This document shows positions 49,728 through 60,031 of a DNA stretch of 64,000 nt, piece after piece (position 1 is the first letter of the stretch; every line of letters starts with the position of its first letter). The position numbers were made by a program, and so were the translations under genes. The notes under the pieces are model-generated. The model did no database searches. It saw nothing but the letters and a program-made list of their open reading frames with translations, and was not told where the DNA came from. Source of the DNA: Otatea glauca (taxonomy: Eukaryota > Streptophyta > Magnoliopsida > Poales > Poaceae); assembly GCA_036346275.1 (NCBI GenBank), contig CM070723.1:52282743-52346742 (forward strand). Reading direction: 5' to 3'.

Positions 49728-49931
49728 AGTATTTTTGGTATACATTAGGCTTTCCTTTTCTTGGCCTTCCTTATTTTGTACTTGCCTAGTATAGCCCTAT
49801 AATCTCTCCCTGGCTTTCCTTATTTTGTACTTGCCTAGTATAGCCCTATAATCTCTCCCTTTGGGGATATAAATAGAATGCCACCCCTGCCTTTGGCCGT
49901 GTGGTGAATGTGCCAATCTCTCTACATTAAT

Positions 49932-50278
49932 GACAGTGATCGCTATTTTGCTAGGAATGTTTTTTGCATTTTATTCTCACCGGTACTTGGTGCTTGGCGC
50001 ATTTATGCTTAAGTGACCAAGTAACAATATTCTTAAAATCATGTTATTCACTTACTATTCACTCAAAAAAGAATGATGTATTACTACATCAAAATTCACG
50101 TGATGTAGGTAGACAATCTCATCTAAACTTGGTAACAAAATAATATCCAACTAATCAATGCTATCGTAGTCAATCTAGGTTTGAAGCAACTTAAGAGTGC
50201 CAATTACTTTTGAAATAAAATGTGTAATGAATAGGAGATGACATAATAGACAGTCCAGAGGAAAAATAAATAAATTAC
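49932..50278. other. spacer in the long candidate intron
   Basis: Between the copia element and the upstream CNOT9-like exon; AT-rich and unassigned. Confidence 0.4.
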
Positions 50279-50389
50279 CTTTCGTAGCTCGGAAAGAGCA
50301 TGCCCTTTGAGCTCTGGATCTAACAGATCAAGAAGAAGACGCTCTACAAGTCGTGGATCTTTAGGGCTAGGAACCTCGCTGGATGACAT
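50279..50389 (-). CDS. CNOT9: second candidate first exon of the CNOT9-like gene
   Basis: 37 codons starting MSSSEVPSPKDP and ending LLDLLDPELKGHALSELRK, homologous to the end of CNOT9 exon 1 (compare LCNPELREKALLELSK at 43549). It stops at a good donor (AAG|GTAATT) in the same phase, so it could splice directly to the exon at 42127 and give a 296-residue protein. The intron would be about 8.2 kb and would contain the 43.7-kb exon, a MITE and the copia element. Alternatives are an alternative promoter, a relic of tandem duplication, or the true first exon with the 43.7-kb exon being a copy. Confidence 0.75.
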
Positions 50390-51480
50390 TGTGAGAGTGT
50401 GAAATGTGATTCAACAAAAGAGGGGATATAAAATTGTATGAGGCAGAACACCAAGAGTAAAACAATCATCAACACTTCTACAAGAATGAAATGCAACACC
50501 TATGAGATTTAAATTGCTGCAGCAAAAGATGCCGTGTGCGAAGTAACACAAGCAAATTTCACATGTTTCTTCACTGGTGTCCTAAGCAATCGACGGATCC
50601 TATTGATTCACCCCCATCTATCACCAGATAAATGTTCATTATATTGTCAGTTTCTTCTTTGATGAGCTGTGCGTGCATTATTTTAGCTGTAAAGGAAATG
50701 AGAAGTCTCAAATCCCAGCAAAGGGTGCCCCATAATTCTAAATCATCATCTGCCGCATTAGGCGGTGAGTCATGCAGAGGATAAGTATGAGCTTTACGGG
50801 CCTTTTACGTGCTATTCCTATCTCATTACGCGCAAGCGACAATATCTACGTGGCCCTTTCCTTATTGTTCATAACTCCAAAGATTAGTACTATGTGCAAG
50901 TAATAATTTCAGGTTGCCTTGTCGATCATGTTCATACTCACATGTCTATCACGGTTTTATTGAGATATAGAGAATGCCAGCCCACTCTACCTGATTACGC
51001 AAGTTTTCTGGATTTCTCAAGTATACCGTGATATTAAATCTCGCTTGCCCCTAAATGAGGCCAGGATGTCAGCCCTCTGGTACTAAAAAAATCTCAATTA
51101 CTCCTAGAATCCTTACTGGAATGCTTATCCATATGTTGGAAATATCTCAACCTGACTATAAAATTTAATGAGGGTTCAAGAGTAATCCATTGGTGCAAGA
51201 TGAATGAGCAAATTGAAAATGTTAATCCATTGGTGCAAGATGAATCTCAATTTTCAATTGCTACTAATTGAAGCCAGGGTGTTAGCCCCGTATTTCTAAA
51301 CATCCCGATTGCTCCCAGTGCCCTAGAATCCTTACTGGAATGCTTATTCAAATGTTGGAAACATCTCAACCTGACTAGACAACTCAATGACAGTTCAAGA
51401 GTAATCCATTGGTGGAAGATGAATAAGAAGGTTGAAAATATTAATCCATTTGTGGAAGATGAATACGCAATTTGAAAAAT
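50390..51480. other. upstream flank of the 50.3-kb exon
   Basis: AT-rich. A loosely repeated unit around TTAATCCATTGGTGCAAGATGAAT occurs at about 51185, 51222 and 51400, and the phrase TTACTGGAATGCTTAT recurs at 51113 and 51332, indicating a diverged ~220-bp tandem duplication. No gene. Confidence 0.5.
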
Positions 51481-51484
51481 ATTT

Positions 51485-51840
51485 GGCCACTCTCAATACC
51501 TGCAGACGACTTGCTTGGCCTGGAGACTCCCTCGAAGCTGCCAAGCTCAGGCGCTCTGGAGAGGAGGCCGCGCATCATGGAGCTCAACGCGTCGCGGCTC
51601 CTCCTCCCCGCCCGCCCCCCGGAGTCGATGGAGCCGAACGCCTCTCACCGAACCCGACGAAGCCGCCGCCGTCACAGTTGACGGAGGACTCCTAGTCTGT
51701 CCCCCGCCAATTGTTTGACTCGTCGAAGCAACCACTACCGAGAAGCGACCCCCGTGGCCCCGCCGGAGGCGCCGCCTGCTTGCCGCGTTGCCGCGCCGCC
51801 GCTCGCCGTACTGCCGCATCGCCGTAGGAGACCTAGAGAG
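51485..51840 (-). other. GC-rich, exon-like fragment of unknown origin
   Basis: On the minus strand there is a CT-rich leader, then an ATG, a 90-codon Arg/Gly-rich frame (51819-51547), and another frame starting MMRGLLSRAPELGSF that ends at a possible donor CTGCAG|GTATTG (about 51500). This is the look of a grass first exon or captured gene fragment, but no family was recognised and no downstream exon was found. Confidence 0.25.
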
Positions 51841-51879
51841 TAGAGACTAGAGAGTGTCAACAGGTTATGGGAGCGTTGA

Positions 51880-52190
51880 AAATTTCTAATTTGAGAAAAT
51901 TTCTAATTTAAAATTTTACGATTTAAATTTTTTTTTTGTTGAAACTCCTAGTTGAAATTTTCTGATTTGAAATTTTTCAATTTAATTTTTTTAAAGTTGA
52001 AACTTCCTATTTAAAATTTGCAAAGTTAAATTATTTTAATTTTAAATTTTGGTGTCCGAGAGGGAAGAAGAGCGAGGGAGAAGTGAGTAAAGAAGAGAGA
52101 AAGTGGGAAAAGACGAAGGTGGATAGAGAAGTTAATATATGATATTCTAAGAAGGTATCTTTAAATTTATTAGTTCGAGGTTAATCTCAA
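51880..52190. repeat. AT-rich degenerate repeats
   Basis: Repeated TTGAAA(A/C)TT(C/T)(C/T)TA-like units (about 51885-52045), then a purine-rich GAGGGAAGAAGAG stretch (52055-52120). Class unknown. Confidence 0.4.
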
Positions 52191-52194
52191 ACTA

Positions 52195-53010
52195 GTCATC
52201 TATACCCTTTTATAATGCATCTAAGCAATTTTTCCAACGTCCACCCTAAATAATGCACCTCATTAGAGATGGTCCAATGTTCGTGCACCCAGCAAAACGT
52301 CCCCAGAAACTTGCATTCATCAAAATGAGCGTCTCGATCTTTCCTCGCTTTACTCACCCACATCCGATGGCCATTATTTAGTGTGTCTAATCATCCTCGT
52401 GGCCCACAAATGCACTTCCCCACCTACATATTTGGAAGGAGAGCGAATCAAACAAGGAAATAAATAAGGAGGATCCGCATGCAAGGAAACCAGACTTAAA
52501 TTTTTTACTGGCCAAAATTGTACGTACTACATATTTGAAAGGAGGGTGAATCAAACAAGAAAATAAACAGGGAGGATCCGCATGCAAGGAAACAAGACTT
52601 GAATTTTTATTGTCCCGGCATTGTGATCGTATTTTTTTCCGAATATGACCCTTCTCGAGACTTTTTACGGATCTAGCCCTATAGAGCCTAATTTGGTAAG
52701 ACGGAGAGCGTTGAATTTTGTTTTATTTTTATCTAAGGAACCAACGGTCTGTGAGTCTTGCTTAATTTTTTTAATTTTTCTCGCGAACTAGCGGTAGTGA
52801 AACCTTCGCTTAATTTTATATTTTTTCCTTGCGGATCCAAATGTCGTGAGCGCAGCTTTATTTTTCAATATTTTTCCAAAATCATCCTTGGCCCACAATG
52901 ACCTTCCTCACCTCCAAAGATCAACAAGGAAAACGAAACAAACGTCTTGGAATCAAGGAAAAGGAAACAAACGTCCCGAAAAGGAAAGGACCATACATTA
53001 CGTCTTTGGG
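52195..53010. repeat. dispersed repeat copy B, interrupted, with inner ~103-bp tandem duplication
   Basis: Collinear in two blocks (52195-52430 and 52870-53010) with 26385-26700. The intervening part holds a tandem pair beginning CATATTTG(G/A)AAGGAG and ending GCATGCAAGGAAAC (about 52426-52600). Element class not determined. Confidence 0.55.
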
Positions 53011-53159
53011 AAAAGGAAATCGGAGATGGGCAATGGCCGGAAAACGCAGTCTGCAATGGCTCCACTGTCGCCATCGGTGGCTTTGCCGACGCGGCGAGTT
53101 CTTGGTCAATGACCTCATGGCCGTAGTGCCTCGGCAAATTTATAATTTAATTTTTTGAA

Positions 53160-53930
53160 AATAATTTTATTAAGTACAAAATAATCTAAAGTTTTTTTGA
53201 GAATTTTTCTAGAATTTTTTAACCTAATGTGCTATCTTTTCAAAAAAACCTTCTATATTTAAAAAAATAAAGGCGACTCACCTGTAGTTTCTTCTAGTCA
53301 CATTTGGACTGCAGCTTCTTCTCTCCCTCCTCCATTAAAGCAAGAAAGAAGCTCAAAAGCTCCATCAATCCCGCACCAAATCTCCTCTTTCCATCTATGG
53401 TGTTAATTCCCCAAATTTCGTGCTCTATTGCCAAAATTTCCTCCCAATCTAATTTGATCCCAAATTATGGTTTCCATAAATATGCTTGTTTCGGGGCTAT
53501 AAAAGTCGGCGAGCTCTCCTCCACCCCATCGCATTGCATAAATCCCCAAGCGCTCCCTCTTGTAAAGATCGCCGGATTTTGGAGGTAACCCAAGCCATCA
53601 CTGTCATCTTTCCCGGCGAAATTCACCGCAACCGTGACTCCTCCCCCGCAGGCACCGGTGCCGGCGATCTCGCCGCACCAGTGCCGACCCATCATGACCA
53701 CCACCACCCCTTCCTTCCTCCTTGCGCTAGTTAAGCCAGAGAGAACACTGCTGTGCTCTCTGTGGAAGCTACGCAAAAATAATCTAAAATCAAAAAATTC
53801 TTTTTTCTTTCTCTTTCTTAATTTAAAATCTTTTGGGAGCCCGTTTTCGCCCATTCGACCTCCATTTAGTTCTGTTTTTCTTTCTAAATTTATTTAAAAT
53901 TCTAAATTTCTCTTTTATTATTAAGGTTGT
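53160..53930 (+). mobile_element. possible LTR fragment
   Basis: An AT-rich lead, then a phrase run (CTCCATTAAAGCAAGAAAG, ATGGTTTCCATAAATATGC, GGGGCTATAAAAG) with a TATA-like box near 53500 and a GC-richer block after it, an organisation resembling grass gypsy LTRs. No termini, partner or target duplication was found. Confidence 0.35.
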
Positions 53931-54968
53931 ATTCATACTTATCTTCTCATTTAATTGATAAGCGGGTGTACTGCCGTCGTAGCGTTAGCACAGGCACTAT
54001 ACTAGTACCAATAAGTTATTATCTTAAAACGCTAGAAGCAACATGCCATTTTACGTCATAACCACCTCAAAGCGTACTCTTCGTGCTTTCACTTTTGGGT
54101 TTTACTCATTCTTGAGATGAGCTGCAGCCTGAACCACGAATTCATTCTTGTCCTCCCGTAGAGTGTTTCGGTGAGGACGCTCTCTTCTTGTGACAAGTGA
54201 CAGCACATACTTCTTCCCTCACTTTCTTCCCCTCTCAAAGGCTCTCTCTTTGTGGCAAGTGGTAGTACCTCCTTCCTTCCTTCCCCGTTTCCCTTTCCTC
54301 CTAAAGGTCATCTCCTTGTGACAAGTGGCGTCATCTCCTTTATCCCCTTTTACTCTTGCATTCCCTTCCTCTCAAACTCTAAATAGTTTTTGTATTTCAA
54401 AATTTTCCCTAAGTTTTTTAAAATAAGTATTTTTTAACCACTTTTGAAAAGTTTTTTAATCAAAACTTTTAGAACCGAAAGTTTGTTGAATACAAACTTT
54501 TCGAATCAAAAAAATTTTAATTGAAAATTTTTGAAGTTGAAACTTTTTGAGTTGAAGCTTACCGAGTCTTAGAGATGATGAGAGCAAGAACGGACAACTA
54601 CCAACTCGTATTTATATATTAGTAAAGTTTATCCATGTATCGCAAGTTATACTACCCATGCATCTTTCAGAATGCATCCCTAGCCCGAAGAACCTCAATA
54701 TAATCACGAAGTATTATTTAATTGAGCTAACCGATAATCCCTTATTTGTTCGTTGAGCCCTAGCCAGCTCCAAAGAGAGATTTTTCTGCTTTTTTAGCCC
54801 TCCCGTCCCCCATCGAATGTTTTTTAATATATAGCCCCTTCTGAAATCATTTAATCGAGCTAATCGAGAATCGGGCAGCTCGACAAGTCAACTGTCACAC
54901 CAAGATTTCTGCCGACCTCATCTTCCTCGACAGGAATCAAATCCGCTAATTAATTATCATACTACTTA
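53931..54968. other. intergenic, nothing recognised
   Basis: Contains a triplet of loosely repeated phrases around CTCTCTT(C/T)TTGTG(A/G)CAAGTG (about 54180, 54245 and 54310). No gene was supported. Confidence 0.4.
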
Positions 54969-55334
54969 CACTACTACAAAAAAAACCCTTTCTTGCCGGC
55001 CTATCACTACCTGTTCATAAGCTAGACCGACACAAATGCTCGACCGAAGAAGAACCGGCAGTGATAGTAACTTATCACTGCCGGTTCTAAAAAACGGAGG
55101 AAGTATCACTATCGGTTCGGAATCCGAACAGGTAATGATAATATTTTTAAAAAAGCATGACTTTTTCAGACGAAGTCGGATGAAGACAAAATTTATATGA
55201 AAATTGTAGCTCTCGATGAGATCTACAACTTTGTAGTTGACAACATTTTTATTTGAAGTCATTTAGATGTCCAAATAATCGTTGAAACTTTCAGATACGA
55301 AGGGATAAAAGGAAAATATATTTTATAGTAGTTG
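54969..55334 (+). mobile_element. CACTA (En/Spm) element or fragment
   Basis: Starts CACTACTACAAAAAAAACCC at 54969 and has subterminal TATCACTGCCGGTTCT and ACCGGCAGTGATA motifs in both orientations, then ACAACTTTGTAGTTGACAAC, a phrase common in grass CACTA elements. A degenerate right end TATAGTAGTTG may lie at 55334, but flanking 3-bp repeats do not match. Confidence 0.65.
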
Positions 55335-55339
55335 AGAAG

Positions 55340-55440
55340 TGTATGTTAGGTGAGATGGTAAGGAAGCTTCGTGCGGAGCAGCAGGTCTTGTGTTCGACTC
55401 CTAGCAACCGCACGTGTACGTGAAAATCACGTGACTTATG
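55340..55440 (+). other. tRNA-like (SINE-like) segment
   Basis: GAGATGGTAAGGAAG resembles an A box, and GTGTTCGACTCCT, about 45 bases later, resembles a B box. Such tRNA-like pieces occur in grass repeats. No folding into a full tRNA was seen. Confidence 0.35.
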
Positions 55441-55469
55441 ACTTGCGACGCGCGAGACCGTGCGTAGTA

Positions 55470-55772
55470 AATACAGGGCGAGCCGAGCTTGAGTTGGGGT
55501 CTGAGCCTAGACCCAGGCCCGAGTCCAGCTCAGTCCAAGCTCGAGTAAACTCGGTAACTATTTTCAATAATACAAATTGCTCAAGCTCAAGCTCGGTAAG
55601 AGTTAATATACAGTAATATTTAATAAATAATATGTAAATTTACCAGGATCGTGAGCTATTCGAGCTTGACTTGGTGAAGCTCGCGAGCTTGAGATCAAGC
55701 TCGAGTTCGGCTCATTTGGAGCTTGAACCAAGCCTAGACTGTGCCAAGCTCGAGCTTTTTTATAGCCCTATG
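55470..55772. mobile_element. small hAT-type element, inverted relative of 25100-25467
   Basis: On the minus strand from 55772 it reads TAGGGCTATAAAAAAAGCTC and continues collinearly with the element at 25100 (TTGGTTC(A/G)AGCTCCAAA, CTTGATCT(C/T)(A/G)AGCTC). The other end, near CAGGGCGAGCCGAGC, is approximate. No clear target duplication. Confidence 0.6.
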
Positions 55773-55784
55773 TCAGAGCTGGTT

Positions 55785-55886
55785 GATGGGTAAACAGACA
55801 TTAAGGGTACGGGTGGAGTTTACCTGTGCCTATTAGGGTATTTGCTCATGGAGCACATAGGTAATCGGGCACAATTGCCATCCATA
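55785..55886. mobile_element. fragment of the 10532-12031 hAT family (right end)
   Basis: Shares TGGGTAAACAG, GAGTTTACC, ATTAGGGT and the terminal phrase GGTAATCGGGCACAATTGCC with the right end of the element at 10532-12031. Only about 100 bp survives. Confidence 0.65.
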
Positions 55887-56009
55887 TGTTCATACGTGTG
55901 TTGAGTGATAGAATTGAATGGATAAGACTGATACTATCGCGTAGCAGTGGCAGCATAGGCATAGCACAACCTAAAAAGCTTTGACTTATTTGGCCTCCAT
56001 ACACACCTT

Positions 56010-56211
56010 TTTTTTCACTTTTGTTCCTCTCCCGAATGAAATTGCAAATCTAGTCATTTTTCTTGACCGCGGAAAATACCAGCAGGTGACACGTGTCACC
56101 TACCCCTACAGGTCACCGGCACCACAGCTTCCCTTCCTACCAAGCCCAGGCACCATAGTAGGTGCCTACCAAGCTCAGGTACCGCAGTACCCCATCCTAT
56201 TGCACTGCTCT
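56010..56211. repeat. outer inverted repeat, left arm
   Basis: Pairs in inverted orientation with 63005-63210. Shared phrases read toward the centre: GTTCCT(C/T)TC, TGCAAAT, an AGCAG...GACA(C/T)GTG core followed by GTCACC, and CTACAGGT. The arms lie immediately outside the hAT termini. They may be the two halves of an older palindromic element split by the hAT insertion. Confidence 0.55.
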
Positions 56212-57359
56212 CATTATTGTCAAGGCGTCGCCTAGACGTCCAGTCACCGGCAACCACCCGCCATGGCTCATCACCTCGCCTGGCCGGGGAAAGGCGGTTG
56301 CCTAGATGTTCCAAGCGTCGCTTTGGGCATCCAAGCGTTGCCAGGCGTGCTTGGGCGAGACGATTGGGCGACGCTAGAAGGGATAAGGGGTGGGGGACTC
56401 ATCATATCTAGGTACACCTCTCTAGAACCTGTTCCCGTCATCCTCTTCCTCACCGAGTCACCTTCACCGTGTTGCCCTCTGTAAGGTCGAGGATGCCGAC
56501 TAGAGGGGGCTGAATAGGCGGCTTTTAAAATCTCTCTACTAATTTCTACAAAGCAATTCATCCCTAATTATCCTTATGCCAAAACCTTAACAAATATTAA
56601 TGCGGAAGCGATAAACTAAGGTTTTGACAATTAAAGCCTAAAACAACTAGGCTCACTATATGCACTAACTAATTATATCTCTAACAAGAATATGCAATTC
56701 TAAAGACAAGTAATCAATCAATTTAATTCTATGAATATAAATTGCTTGAACATAAATAACAAACACAATGCAAGCACAAGAGACACGATACTTTTTACCG
56801 TGGTGTTCGGAGACTTGCCGGTCTCCCCTAGTCCACGTTGAGGTTAGCCCAAACACATTGGACCGGCTCCACGAATTGAGCACCCACCTAGAATCCACTA
56901 GTGGTAGCTCCTTTTCCCTCCCGGGTAGGCGAGCTCCAACCTTCAAAAACTTTGCCGGGGCTTCTCACAACCTCCGTTGAGAGCTCCCGCACACGACCCA
57001 CACGCCTGCCTCAGGTGTCGGCAAACACCAAGAGTAACAAGTCAAGACTTCTAGCTTGAACCTCACCTAGTGCAACACATGCACTCCGGTGACCTCCTAA
57101 GTTCAACACATGCACTAGGATTCTCCTCAAGTGCAACACATGCACAAGAGGCTCTCAATCCTCTCCTAATTGCAACACATGCAATTAGAGGCTCACACTA
57201 GCTCAAGAAGCAAATGGAAGAGGGCAACACATGCACTCAAATCCTACAAACACCCAAATGCTCTAGCAACATCAACCACTACTGCCCTTGCCCCCCAAGG
57301 CCTCCTTTTATAGCCTCCAAACCAAAACTAGCCGTTGGGGGGAAATTCTGGACAAAACC

Positions 57360-57740
57360 AGAATTCCCGGTGCTACCGCCCTACTAGGCTCGGTAGCACC
57401 GGTCTCCTCGCCAACGGCTACAAAACTAGCCGTTGCAGGAAATCCGGTAGCACCGGCCAACTGGGAGTGGTGCTACCGCTTTAGCGGTAGCACCGGCCTT
57501 CACCTCAGTAGCACTGGACCCGAGTTAACCGCAAAAACATCTCTCTCTAGAATTTTTACACCGGGGGTTCATCCGGTGCTACCGCTCATCCGGTAGCACC
57601 GGGCTACCATGGCCGGTAGCACCGGCCTGCCAGAACCCCCAAAACACCCTCTCTGGAATTTCCACACCGGCCAGAGGGGCGGTAGCACCGGACCTCCAGT
57701 GCTACCGGGCTACCATGGGCGGTACGACCGGCCATATGGA
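57360..57740. repeat. degenerate minisatellite (GGTAGCACCGG)
   Basis: Around fifteen scattered copies of GGTAGCACCGG, GGTGCTACCG and close variants on both strands, with spacers of about 10-30 bases. Confidence 0.75.
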
Positions 57741-57834
57741 GAAAACATAGTTTTTCACAAAAAACTTTTCTCCAAACAATTAAAGATTCATTCTTTGAGC
57801 TATGTGAGGATCAATACATAATCATAACACTATG

Positions 57835-58620
57835 CAAAACATATTTGCACATGTTAATCACATACTCCAAAGAATCTCATTAAGCATAAGTTATTTGCAA
57901 AACACATTGCAAATAAACCAAGAACTTATGAGATCAATCCTCTTAGCCATGTGATGATCAACACATGATCAAGTCAATTTGCAAAACACATTTGCAAACC
58001 CTATTCACATGCTCTAGGATCGAAACCCATAATCTCAAGTTCATTTGCAAAACATATTTGCAAATAACAACTCCAACTTATTTGCAAAACTCATTCGCAA
58101 ATAAACCACGAACTTATAAGATCAATCCTCTTAGCCATGTAAGGATCAACACATGATCCCGACACTTTGCAAAACACATTTGCAAATACCAACACATGCT
58201 CTAGGATCGAACCTTATAACTTCCAGCTTATTTGCAAAACACATTTGCAAATAACAAATCAATACTTTGCAAAAACATATTTTGCAAAAATAAAGCATAA
58301 ACCAAGCTTAGCCTTGTGATGATCAATACATGATCCAATCACGAGCTAAAACACCAAAGCATGAGCTCTCTATCTGCAACACATGCAAATCTATAGCATC
58401 ATGCAAACAACCACAACAAATCAAGTTGCTTGAGCTCTCTCCTTTTGCAACATATGCAAAACTTAGCTCCAAGCAAAAACCAAATTAAATAAGATTCAAT
58501 TAAGATGCAAGCATGAGCACCCTTATTTGCAACACATGCAAAATACTTCACTCATGCAAAATCCAATGCACGAGCTTCACCCATTTGCAACACATGCCAA
58601 ATGATTAGCTTCATGCAAAT
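57835..58620. repeat. degenerate array of TTTGCAAA / AACACATGCAA motifs
   Basis: Repeated (T)TTTGCAAA(A)CACATTTGCAAATAA phrases, followed by CAACACATGCAAA(A/T) units, interleaved with GATCAA(T/C)ACATGATC. A longer block beginning GATCAATCCTCTTAGCCATG recurs at about 57932 and 58111. Confidence 0.75.
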
Positions 58621-59637
58621 ACCAAACAAGAGAGTGAGCTAGAGTGAACCGGATTGAGTTCATCAATACATGATGAGCTCAAGCTAAAAGACTCAACCCC
58701 TCTTAATAGTACGGCAACCTAACCAGCAATCCAGTCTCCCATCCAAACGCCGAGATCGGCAAAAGACTAGGAACACATCCTTAGCCCTAGCTAGTTATAC
58801 CTTTGCCTCTTGTGATACACTTGGAGCTTTTATGATTTTCAAGCATCTTCTCTCCAGGATCACATCTTCTTCATCTTGTTCATCAACACATGATGAACCT
58901 TTTCTAGCTCTTCTCTTCACTTTGGGATCACCTCTTGAAGCTCATCAACACATGATGACTTCTTTTTCTTCCTGATTCTTCATTATCTTGGACCCAACCT
59001 ACTTCACAACTCATGGAAGATATTAGTCCAATAAACATGGTTGTCTCAATCATCACTTGCACTCCATTAACACATAACGGATGCCTCTAAGATCGATTGA
59101 GCACAACCCCAATTAAGTTGAATGATTAATTGTGTCTTGAGTACTTTGATGCAACTAATGCTTCATTATACTCAAGAACTTTTCGCTTGTCCTTAATCAA
59201 CAAAGAGACACCATCAACACATGATGAAATGTTCTTTGATTTGATTAAAAGACAACCGAACTCAATTTAAATTCATTTAAATTGACATGAGTATATATAA
59301 CTACACAAGTTTCATATACTCAATGTAATGGTTAGTAATGATCCATATATGTTGGAGTGATGGAAGGGGATCAATACATTTAGACCATCAACTATAGAAT
59401 AAACTCCATTAAGTATGTGCATATAATTAATTGAGCATAGAATCAATATGCACATAATCAATCTTAGATTGCATACGAGTTTATCCTATATTTGCATGAG
59501 TATACTACAACTACACAAGTCATATATACTCAAAAGATTGTTTCAAAGTCTTGATCCTTTATATTATATGACAAGAGGACATGGATCAATACAATTGAAA
59601 CATCAAGTTAAATTATTAACTCCCCCTAGATGTGTGC

Positions 59638-59660
59638 ATTCATATATATATATATATATT
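59638..59660. repeat. (TA)n microsatellite
   Basis: A short run of TA dinucleotides inside the nested insertion. Confidence 0.8.
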
Positions 59661-60031
59661 TGGAAACATAATGCACATATTTAGACTAAAGCAATGGAAA
59701 AGTTTATCTTTTAACTTGAATCCTAAGTATGCATTAAGACAATAGAGTGAATATGAGTGCATACCTTGGGTTTTCCATTTTCCATCCGAATTTGAGACTA
59801 AGAAGAATGTAGCTCAATTAAACATGTTAGCCTCATAATGATTAGATTTGTCATTAAACAATGATTAAGCATTAATATTAAACCAATCACCAAAACCAAT
59901 GGAGCTTGAATTTATACCCTCCTCTGCCACTCCATTCCACCTCTCCCTCCCTCTAGTCCTCTCCCTTCCTCGCCGCTGGCGCGGAGAGGGCCGCTACAGC
60001 GCCACCCTCCTAGCCCTCCCTTGCCGCCCTC

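Larger units (their letters stand above)
45179..49926 (+). mobile_element. complete Ty1/copia retrotransposon, coding decayed
   Basis: The LTRs lie at 45179-45398 and 49722-49926, both starting TATTAGAG and ending CTCTACA, with TTAAT duplicated at 45174-45178 and 49927-49931. The primer-binding site TGGTATCAGA directly follows LTR 1, and a GCGGGCGGG tract precedes LTR 2. Each LTR carries TATAAATAGAATG and an internal duplication around TAGCCCTATAAT. The element stands opposite to the CNOT9 gene and lies between its two candidate first exons. Confidence 0.93.
56480..59916. mobile_element. 3.4-kb LTR-like insertion inside the hAT element
   Basis: Begins TGTAAGGTCGAGGATGCC and ends GAATTTATA. 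The 5-bp direct repeat CCCTC flanks it at 56475-56479 and 59917-59921, and the hAT sequence resumes on the far side. The TGTAA...TTATA ends fit a decayed TG...CA LTR terminus, suggesting a very long solo LTR or a non-autonomous retroelement. No pol was found. The interior holds arrays of short motifs: GGTAGCACCGG (57360-57740), CAACACATGCA (57065-57250 and 58380-58610) and TTTGCAAAACACATTTGCAAA (57835-58300). Confidence 0.65.

Noticed and set aside
55340..55440. tRNA gene
   Set aside because: A-box- and B-box-like strings are present, but no acceptor or anticodon stem pairing was found.
57835..58620. CRISPR-like array of spaced repeats
   Set aside because: The repeats are degenerate, overlapping and of irregular spacing inside a plant LTR-like element; CRISPR arrays are not expected in a plant nuclear genome.
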